Assembly (NCBI RefSeq): GCF_027244095.1
Contig: NC_069659.1
Location: 92,607,501-92,671,500, forward strand
DNA: 64,000 nucleotides
Direction: 5' to 3'
Origin: Hemicordylus capensis
Lineage: Eukaryota; Chordata; Lepidosauria; Squamata; Cordylidae
Positions within the stretch are counted from its first letter, which is position 1, and the number at the start of each line of letters is the position of its first letter. The position numbers and the translations under genes were made by a program. The notes under the pieces are model-generated. The model was given only the letters and a program-made list of their open reading frames with translations. It was not told the origin of the DNA and did not search any database. This document shows, one piece after another, positions 55,793-64,000 of the stretch.

Positions 55793-56715
55793 AAATCAAC
55801 CATGTGTTATAGAAATATGATAAAATAACTAAATATAAGCCATAGCCTTTGCTTCTTTGCTGGAGCAGACAGAGATAACAAGACTCAGTTTAATTTGCAA
55901 AATGATGCTGAAATTAAATTGGTCATCCTTGAACATTGGCTTGATAAGGAGGATTATGAAGCAAGGCCTTTTAGTAGGATTGAACAGACCACACTGATTT
56001 TCCAAACCCAATGGAAAGCAACGTCTACAGCATCAGGCATATTATCTGACCAGTGCAGGATTTGCTGCTTTGCTTTGATCTCTTCATCAGCACTGCATCT
56101 ACTTTAACCTGACCTTCTACTTGAATCTAGATCAGCCACAGCAGCCGGTCAACTACACCTTGCGTGGACTCCTCCCAGGTTGCCCTAAATGGAGAATGGA
56201 AGACATATTAACAAAAAAATGAGGCCAAGCCTTCTATGTGCAGTTATTACTGGAAGCTCGATTATTATACATGATAATACAGTAAGCAAAGTAGGCCGAC
56301 TACTCGCCAGCAGGGCAGCTCAAGGGACAGAATGATGTAAGGAAAGCACAGACGAGATAACATCAGGAGTAACACATTCCAAACAGCAGCAATTATAGCA
56401 GTGATTACTAGCATGCATACCGCCTCACTCAGGGTGTGTCAACTTTTGAGAAGCCAACCCTCTATTTTTTAATTGAATAAAGCTGTCCTTTAAATTAAAA
56501 AAGTAGATCTGAGCTGACCTAGAACATAAGATTTTGACGAGTGGATCGCCTTGCCTTTGAACAGAAATCAGGGAATCTACAAACAGTTGCCTGCCATGTT
56601 ACATGTTTCTTGACATAAATGGGGACTCTGCCTAATACATATGCTGCTTGTGTATGACAATTACCTCATTCTTGCCACATGTCTCTAATTTATTACAGAA
56701 TCAGGAATGAAGAAA
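55790..56715. other. Intergenic, no recognised feature
   Basis: No repeat family or gene recognised. Open frames are under 75 codons. Confidence 0.3.
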
Positions 56716-56717
56716 AT

Positions 56718-57115
56718 AACATGAGGGCAGGACTGACTCCAGGTTTGAAGGGGCCCTCAGCAGGATGACTTCTAGTGGGCCCTGCCCCATTTACTATGGC
56801 ATCAGGTGCAGGTTTCTTTCATTCTCATTGGGCCAGCAACAGCCGTGTCTGCCCACCATATTTTTCCTCCATGGTGCCCCATGTAATGTCACAACATTAT
56901 GGGCATTGTGAGGAAAAACATGGCAGGCAATAGCCACTGCTGAGTTTACTATCATTGCTGCTGCTGCTGGCCTGCCAAGAATGAAAGAAGCCCATGTCAC
57001 CATCATGATAACGAGAGATAGGCCCACTCAGTCAGCAGCCACTGTAGCTGACTAGGCCTAATCTTCCCAAGGGGGCAGGGCAGGCACTAACAGTGGATCT
57101 CACCAGCATCCTCGA
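56718..57115. mobile_element. Foldback MITE, decayed
   Basis: TTTCTTTCATTCTCATTGGG…TTTTTCCTCC is mirrored by GAGGAAAAACATGG…GAATGAAAGAAGCCCATG around a centre near 56890. The ends are unclear. Confidence 0.55.
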
Positions 57116-57271
57116 TCCTCAGTAGTTGCCCAAGGATGCACCAGCCCTAATGAAGAACATAAAGTCAGTACTTAGGCAGAGCTCCCCTTTGATCCAAACA
57201 TCACTTACACCAATTAGCCCTTATGTTCCATGTTTTAGTATGCCACAGGAGGAGTGATGATAAAAGAAAAT

Positions 57272-57669
57272 GAGGCGGGTCTCATGATCGGTGAGACCTG
57301 CCTCCAGAGGGTTTCCAGAGGGTTTGTGGGGAGAGCAGGCTAAGCCCGCTCTCATCGCAGATGATCATTAGCCCTCCCCAGGTGGCTGGATCTTGGGGCT
57401 TGGGAGTTCGGGGGGCACGCAGCCCCCAGGAATTCCAGCATGTTTCGCACAAGCTGCTTTTTAGCCTCCCGGTGGGGGGTATCCTTGTGAGTTGCCGCAG
57501 CGTGGAGCACTCGCTCCGCTAACCTGGGCTAAGCGGAGGGCATCCTAAGCAGGTAACCCGCTGTGAGGCAACTGGGCTCACCTGCGAGCCCGGTGTTCCT
57601 CATGGTCTGCTGAAATCGGGCTAGGCTCCCATCTCTAGCCCAATTTTAGCTGATTGTGAAAATAGCCTC
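57272..57669 (-). mobile_element. GAGGC-ended foldback MITE
   Basis: Starts GAGGCGGGTCTCATGATCGG and ends TGATTGTGAAAATAGCCTC. Contains GGGGAGAGCAGGCTAAGCCC. Flanking triplets AAT and AGT. Confidence 0.85.
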
Positions 57670-57811
57670 AGTATATTGCTGAGTATTGGGTAACCTCTGT
57701 GAGGATGATAGGCCAGGAAAAGCAGAGCATCCAGCTTCCTTCTCAGGTTACAGTCACAGTAGTACAAGAATAACATCATAAGCTCCAATCCACACCATGT
57801 GGGAGAAGGCC

Positions 57812-57865
57812 ACACCATTCATTAATTATATTTATGTTCTGTCTTTCTTCCATCATACTACTCAA
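57812..57865 (-). mobile_element. LINE 3'-terminus remnant, antisense
   Basis: TTATATTTATGTTCTGTCTT…CTCAAGATGGCATA, a 50-bp LINE end. Short, so weakly supported. Confidence 0.35.
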
Positions 57866-58137
57866 GATGGCATAGATGGGCTTTTCAGGCACTCACCCAT
57901 TCAGGCACAAACCAAAGCTAGACCCGTTTAGCTTCAGCAAGGTGGCTGTATCATGTGCCTTCAGACCATGCCCTGGGACCTATGGCTCTTCCCCCTAAAC
58001 AGTGGCCATGAAGAGTGATTCTGGTATTGGGGCAGTGAATCACACCATGGGCTACTTCCATATGGCCCCAGGCTTCTGAGCAGGGTGGCTTGATAAATCA
58101 CCAGTTTAAAAAAGACTAATTTAAATAATAGATTGAA

Positions 58138-58212
58138 ATCACTTTTCCAAACAGTGTAAACTACCCTGAGCCATGTTAGGTAGGGCTGTATATAAACTAA
58201 ACAAACAAGCAT
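58138..58212 (+). mobile_element. L2-like LINE 3'-terminus remnant
   Basis: GTAAACTACCCTGAGCCATG…GGGCTGTATATAAACTAAAC parallels the end of the L2 at 15368-15410. Confidence 0.55.
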
Positions 58213-59324
58213 TGGTTACAATGCTTGTTACACAACAATGATTGTTTTGGAACTAAATAGGGCTTTTATACAACCGGAAGAATAATCCCAGGTCTTTTGC
58301 ACTGCATAATTATCTTCCTAGAAACAAAGTATTTGAAAAATTATCACATATATGACCAGCTCTGTACAAAAAAAACATAAAGGTGTTGGGAGTGTGTGGG
58401 GTGGACACTGCTTTCCCCATCCATTCATGCTTCCCAGTCAACATAATTGCTTGATAACTGAATACTTAGCTACAGTCAAAATAGGTTTTGCTTTGTCAGG
58501 CATAATTTCACCATTTGTTACTTGTCCACAGAGTTTCCCAAGAATATAAATTGGAAACATCCTGAGCATTTTAAAAAAAATCGATAAAGCTTGGTAGGCA
58601 GTAAAAGTTAACTCATTCTTTTAGAAAATATGAATAGAAAGAAGGGAGGGAAGAAAGAAAGAAACTCGCCACAATGGCAGAAGGCTAATTCCTTTCATCT
58701 TGGCAGGGCTGAGTCCTCTTATGTGGGTGCAGCTGCCTTGGCAGTTTGCCCAGCAGCGTAGGTGTTGTTCTCTGAACAAAAGTTCAGGGCTGCCAGATGA
58801 GCCATATCACCTACATAGAGAACTTTGTCCTTTAAGCTTCCAAATGATTTGCTTCAGTACAACCAACAGAAATGTGCTGTTAGCCTCCTGGCAATCCTTA
58901 TGGCGGGAGGAGGGAAATACAGACACATAGACACAAAGGCTTCCGTTTCATTTTCTCTTCAAAGCAGGTGATGATTATTGCATCCAAGGCTGTTCACTGC
59001 CATTGACAAGACAACACCTTGGTACATTAAAAACCACCCAACCACTGTTCTTGTTGAGAAAGCTGCGTGAGGTGGTGGAACTAGAAATGTGCATGACCAT
59101 GAAGACACCACATATGTTGGGGGCAACTAGAGTCTACTAGTGCAAATAATGCAATATTCTTGTAGTGCCAAAGTGCTAGTACAGAACATAGTGCAGAACA
59201 CAGACCCTGTAGAGAAGAGTTTTAGAAAACAAGAAATATGATGGCTCCCATGAGTCAGCTACAGAATAAGGCTTCAGCATGATGGCAGGTAACAGGCAAA
59301 TGACTCACCATCTGCAGTCATTTG
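58213..59324. other. Intergenic, no recognised feature
   Basis: Contains a GAAA/GGGA purine run at 58636-58662; nothing else was recognised. Confidence 0.3.
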
Positions 59325-59720
59325 ATTGATTGATTGACTGCCCTTCCAAAAGTGGCTCAGGGCAGTTTACATTAAAATAAATTTTAAAATCCCATTAAAA
59401 TCAGTTAACAATTAAAATCAAAAACAAAAGCAGATTAAAATTACAATTAAAACTAGATAACATTAAAATGAAATATCATTAAAAGCCAGGCTAAAAATAT
59501 GGATCTTTAAGGCTCTCCTGAAGGCCTCCAAGGAAGACAACCTTTATGTCCATGGGGAGCAGGTTTCACAGCCATATGGCATATCTCCAATGAAGTGGAG
59601 AATGTCCATGCTGATCCAGGACCATAATGTGCAGTTGACCTGGAAGTATTATTCAGCAGCTTCCAGATGATCGTGCCATATGAAGTTAGTCCTTCCAAAG
59701 CTGGGAAACCTCCAAGCCCC
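59325..59720 (-). mobile_element. L2-like LINE 3' region, antisense
   Basis: GATTGACTGCCCTTCCAAAA…GGCTCAGGGCAGTTTACATT is followed by an A-rich stretch of AATTAAAA/CAGTTAACAA, then TCTCCTGAAGGCCTCCAAGG. Same layout as the antisense L2 end at 55262. Confidence 0.65.
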
Positions 59721-59947
59721 CACCCACCACAAGCTTCCTGGTTAAACACATAATTGAGATTGGGAAATTAAACCTCCTCTGTCAATGCAGAAAATAGCCC
59801 TATTTCTTCCAAGCCCAAAGGCATGCCAAACAAGATCATGTTGTGCCCTCCACATGATGTCAGGAAGTTGAGTGCTTCTTGTCTCAGATTAAAATACCAA
59901 TCAGAGAAGAATGAAGAGGCTGTAATATTTGCTCAGATTGGGACAGT

Positions 59948-60422
59948 GAGGCGGTTCCCATGATCAGTGGGAGCCGCCTGGAGAGGGTTAGCGGGGAAAG
60001 TGGGTTTAGCCCGCTCTCCCCGCAGATGACCAAGCAGTCTGCTCCGGGCGGCCGAATCAGCTGCCCACACGACTGCCGGCTCCATTACGGAGCTGGCGGG
60101 GGCTGAGGGGATCGGGGGCGGGACGGCCCCCGGAAGCTCCAGCATGCCCTGCGCAAGTGCGCAGAGTATGCTGGAGAGACACCGAGCCGGGAGGTTGCTT
60201 TTAAGCCTTCCCGTCGGGGTCACTCGTGAGTTGCCACGGCATGGAGGAGCCCGGATTAGTGGAACACTTGCTCCACTAACCTGGGCTTAGGGGAGGGTTA
60301 TTTGAGCAGGTTAAACGCTTGGAGGCCACCGGGTTCGCCTGTGAGCCTGGTGGTTCTCACGGTCAGGCAAAATTGGGCTAGGCTCCCCTAGCTCGATTTC
60401 ACCTGATTGTGAGAATAGCCTC
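59948..60422 (-). mobile_element. GAGGC-ended foldback MITE with AGT target duplication
   Basis: Starts GAGGCGGTTCCCATGATCAG and ends TGATTGTGAGAATAGCCTC. AGT flanks both sides (59945-59947 and 60423-60425). The most complete copy of the family (475 bp). Confidence 0.9.
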
Positions 60423-60485
60423 AGTATCAGCTCCTGGGGTTTGTATTTCTGCAACAGGAAATGTACATTTCAGTGATAACATTAC

Positions 60486-60672
60486 ATGAGGCTGATTTAT
60501 ACCAAGTTGGATCACTCATTTACTTAGCTCAACAATGCCTACTTTGACTTGCAGTGGCTCTCAGGGTCCAGGCAGAGGACTTTCCCAGCCTTGCTGCTAC
60601 CCAGGATCCCTGAAACTGAGGGTGCCAGCACTGGGAGGAGCCTTTCTACATGCAAAGCATGTGCTATTGATG
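60486..60672 (-). mobile_element. tRNA-derived SINE, antisense, old copy
   Basis: ATTACATGAGGCTGATTTAT…AGCTCAACAATGCC then ATGCAAAGCATGTGCTATTG parallels the 50872 copy with many changes. Confidence 0.5.
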
Positions 60673-60775
60673 TATGCCCACCAACATTTGAATTGGCCCT
60701 AACAATGTAAATTAGATAGACATGGGGCTGTATATGGCAGGGAAAGGAGGAGGAGGTTTTACATAGGAGTCATTT

Positions 60776-61027
60776 CTCCGCTGTGCCACCTAATGGTGCA
60801 GCAGGGAAATGACTTGCCTAGTGAGCAAGAGGTTGCTGGTTTGAATCCCCGCTGGTATGGGAAACACCTATATCGGGCAGCAGTGATATAGGAAAATTCT
60901 GAAAGGCATCATTTCACACTGTGCAGGAGGAGGCAATGGTAAACCCCTCCTGCATTCTACCGAAGAAAACCACATGGCTATGTGGTCACCAGAAACCGAC
61001 ACTGACTCGAGGGCATAACTTAACTTA
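60776..61027 (+). mobile_element. Sauria-type SINE, full length
   Basis: The head GCCACCTAATGGTGCAGCAG with B box GGTTTGAATCCC, the middle TATATCGGGCAGCAGTGATA, GGCAATGGTAAACCCCTCCT and the Bov-B-like tail GTGGTCACCAGAAACCGACA, ending in a CTTAACTTAA stretch. The best full copy in the window. Confidence 0.88.
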
Positions 61028-62611
61028 AGGAAGGTTGGAGAAGATGAGACTGAATGGAAAGTGCTCAAAAGTGAAGTATGGGTCAATCAGCAAAGGTTCT
61101 TCAGAAGGGGAAGGTGCTGAAGGAGAAGAGGGGAGTTGCCATATTCATAGAGAGGGAAAGCTGACTGGATTAAGAGAGAGCAAGAGATTGTTCCAAGCCT
61201 GAAGAAAGCATGCCAGAAGGTACAGAGGAAGGAAGAGGAGAAGCAACATAGAGGGGATGGCAGATAGCAGATGAGCAAAACAGATATAATGAGAAGAAAA
61301 AGAAGGGGTGATTACTTATATTTAGGGGTAGAGAGTTGCAAAGTCTTTAAAAAAAGAATAGAGCCTTAAAATTAATTTAGAGGATTACCAGGAGGGAGCA
61401 ATGTAGGGGATAAAGGATATGGAAGACAAATTAATCAATAACGAGTGGTCAGATACACACACACACACATACACACACACACACAACTGTAAGAATGCAT
61501 ATTGAGTGAATACTAGAAAAAGGAAAGGGACAGGCAATAGCCTTGTGGGATCCTGTGTGGAGTACAGAAGGAAAAAGAAGAATTAACAGGTTACCTCTGC
61601 AGAGACTGAAAGAGATGCTCCTACATGATCAAGTGTCATGTTGAATCAGCTACAGAAGTGCTTCTCATAGGTCACTGGATCATGACATTCTTTCTCACAC
61701 CAACCCCCACCCTGGGGTCACTAACACGGGAGTGACCTACCTGCTTTGAGGAGCTCTACTTTTTCAGATGTTATTTATGTGCCCTTGTAAGAAAATCTGT
61801 ATGATGAGATTCTAATGGCTATAGAAGATTCTTGGATATTATGAGACAAATCACTAGTTATCCAAAGATGTTTCTGTATTTGTGGATAGATAAAATACAA
61901 GATCAGCAAAGTGAGGTCACAGTTTTGCAGTCCCTAAAGTGAATGGCATTTGTTAAAAAAGATTACCTGCATTGAAAAGGCATTGCATAAGGGATGATCT
62001 GGAACTGATTTAAGTCATTCTTCTCACCTAATAAATGCTTTGTTGTGCTTCTGAGTAGCTACAGGCAAAATTGATTGTTTTTTCTGTCTACACAACACAT
62101 AGTTAATCTACAGTGACATTTTACCTTTACACTGCCCTGTTTGTGCCTTAATCTGGCATGTGCATTTGTATAATAGTGCATAGCCCACTATGTAAGTGGA
62201 AACAGACTTCTGATTAGACAAGGTAGCTAATCAAAAATATGATTATTTAGGGCTTGGTTTGGCCTCATCTGTGATAGACTATCAAGTTGTTGCTTGTGTA
62301 AAAGACCAAGGATGTCTTTTTGGAGCCGGATCCAGCACAGAACACTGTTGTTATTGCTTTTCTCAACACTGTTGTTATTGTTGTTGTTGAAAAAAGGAAC
62401 AAGAGCTTTTCTCCTTGAACCATGACTCCAGCTGTCCTTCATTATCCTTACATGGCAATGAACCTACTGATGGAAGATTGGAGATTATGTCACCATAGCA
62501 CCAAAAGAATAATTCCCATTGCGTCAGAAATAATTGTGAGTACACAGACAGAGAAATGGAGTATTTCACCAGATGGAGTTGCAGAAAAGCACTTTTAGCT
62601 ACACACACAGA
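61028..62611. other. Intergenic, one CA repeat, otherwise unassigned
   Basis: A (CA)n repeat lies at 61453-61486 and a GTTATTGTT run near 62346-62388. No gene or transposon was recognised. Confidence 0.35.
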
Positions 62612-63297
62612 TGCTAGTTGAGTATTAGATGGAGTTTAAATAGCAGAGTACTCCTACCAGTAGCGATGGGTTAAATCATATTGCCAGAGAGAAAACACTG
62701 CATACTAAGGTGCTTCAAAATCAGAAAGTACAGAAATAAAGTTGGGGCTGTGGTTATGAATGCTTGCTGACTTACTCTTTGTGAGGCAGATCACTGGCTG
62801 GTAGTCCAAGAGGCCAGCTGATTTTTCTTAATGTGAGTTGATGTTTGAGAGATCACCCTGGAAGGGGAAATCAAAAGAATGTTGTAAGGTGGCATATGCC
62901 CATTTCCACTTGATAAGATGTGCTGATATGCAATGCGAACAAGAACAAAATATACAGTTTGGGACAGAGAGGCAGCTTCTCTGCGAGTCCAACAGAGCTT
63001 TTGAGAGAATGGCAAGGAGAAGCTGAGCAAGAGCTGAAGCACCTTAGTATGCAGAGTTTTCTCTCTGGCAATCTGATTTAACCCGTCACAGCAGCTTTAT
63101 AGGAAGATGCTGAAAGGCATTACCTCATACTGTGCGGGAGATGGCAATGGTAATCCTCTCCTGTATTCTACCAAAGAAAACCACATGACTCTGTAGTTGC
63201 CAGGAGTTGACACCAAATCGATGGCACAACTTTACTTTACTTTACTGGTAGGAGTACTACTCTGCTATTTAAACTCCATCTAATACTCAGCTTGTAT
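62612..63297. mobile_element. Foldback element with a SINE in one arm
   Basis: The left arm 62612-62716 (GAGTATTAGATGGAGTTTAA … TACTAAGGTGCTTC) is inverted at 63035-63090 plus 63245-63297. The right arm is split by a Sauria-type SINE tail. Confidence 0.75.
63091..63244 (+). mobile_element. Sauria-type SINE, 3' part
   Basis: TTTATAGGAAGATGCTGAAA, GGCAATGGTAATCCTCTCCT, GTAGTTGCCAGGAGTTGACA, then a CTTTACTTTACTTTA tail. Inserted in the arm of the 62612 foldback. Confidence 0.8.
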
Positions 63298-63920
63298 ATT
63301 TGTAAATAAAGCAAACATTAAGGCTGTGCAAAATCAGCTCGGTAAAAATTGGACATGGAGTTTGGAGAGAATCCAAACCTGAACTTGCACAGCTCAGTTT
63401 GGGTTGATCTTCTCTGACCCCCTTTGTAAAACTTTGGAGCTTTTTGGAGCACCAAATGGTGGGAGAGTCTGCTCTTATTTTTAGAAAAGCTATCAGAGCT
63501 GGGTGGAAAAACCCATTTCCTGCTTTCTATCTACCTGCCTGCCCACCTGTGCATATCTCGTGGGTTAAAAAAAAGTTTTAGCCCACTTTTGATTCACAAG
63601 TAGCTAATTTTAATGAATTCCGGGTTTTCTCCTGCGGTTCTCTGATGTTGCATAACTTCCCCTTAGATTCTCTGATGTTACATCACTTCCCCTGTGACTC
63701 TAGGCTGCTTTTCTTCCAGCCTCACAGTGAGTATCTGCACTTACTTTTAGAACTTTTAAAGAGGTTTATCCAATCCCGACCTCAATCCCAATCCAGACTC
63801 CTATCCCAATCCCAACCCTGAAATTCAGAAGGGTTAAACAGACCCCAAACTGCCATTTGCAGCATTGGATTGGATCAGAACTTTTTGCTTGAGGCCTACC
63901 AAATATTCCAAAGACACTGT
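63298..63920. other. Intergenic, unassigned
   Basis: Holds duplicated AGATTCTCTGATGTTACATC-type segments near 63640-63690 and an AATCCCAA-rich patch near 63770-63820. Family unknown. Confidence 0.3.
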
Positions 63921-64000
63921 GAGGTGCTTCACACAATCAGTGTGAAGTGCCTGAGAGGGTTCTGCGGGACGAGCAGCCGCTCGTAGCGGGGTGGCCAGAT
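63921..64000 (-). mobile_element. Start of a GAGGC-type foldback MITE, cut by the window edge
   Basis: GAGGTGCTTCACACAATCAG then GTGTGAAGTGCCTGAGAGGG parallels the start of the 59948 copy (GAGGCGGTTCCCATGATCAG…GAGAGGG). It continues beyond the window. Confidence 0.6.

Noticed and set aside
60776-60850. Possible tRNA gene (A and B boxes)
   Set aside because: It is the head of a multi-copy SINE with no intact cloverleaf or anticodon arm.
27700-64000. Second host gene downstream (for example PSMG1)
   Set aside because: No exon-like conserved peptide with splice sites was recognised; all longer frames fall in repeats or are short.

Overview
The window looks like squamate reptile (lizard-type) nuclear DNA. 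It carries one host gene, the transcription-factor gene ETS2, on the plus strand, set in DNA full of mobile elements. Evidence for a squamate is the Sauria-type SINE with a Bov-B-like 3' tail, other tRNA-derived SINEs, several LINE clades (CR1, L2, a Bov-B relative and an APE-type LINE I could not place) and many hAT-like MITEs. No RNA gene, CRISPR array, prokaryotic feature or clear LTR element was seen.

Layout. 1-4200: upstream flank, mostly antisense CR1. 4210-5050: CpG-island promoter with ETS2 non-coding exon 1, whose donor is at 4821/4822. 11668-26389: nine coding exons that join without any frame conflict into 480 codons, close to human ETS2 (469 aa), with ERK site, Pointed domain and C-terminal ETS domain. 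The 3' UTR runs to a poly(A) signal at 27657-27662. Eight of the nine introns are GT-AG; the one before the ETS-domain exons uses a GC donor. Introns 2 and 5 hold L2, Bov-B, SINE and three related foldback MITEs.

27700-64000: no second host gene was recognised. This part is a patchwork of transposons, many nested. It includes a LINE with open ORF1, a second ORF and an endonuclease (about 32000-35716), a later LINE relic (45700-48235), a CR1 that received a LINE that received a hAT MITE (42576-44930), and at least eight copies of a foldback family ending in GAGGC.

The most striking object is a 2.0-kb near-perfect palindrome (36286-38281) flanked by an 8-bp target duplication. Its two roughly 1-kb arms, each with about five tandem ~145-bp units, are separated by about 5 nt. 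Its ends resemble those of three ~460-bp foldback elements in the ETS2 introns, which suggests one hAT-like group able to mobilise long inverted repeats.

All calls come from reading the sequence by eye. Repeat boundaries are approximate unless a target-site duplication is given, and clade names for decayed repeats are provisional.
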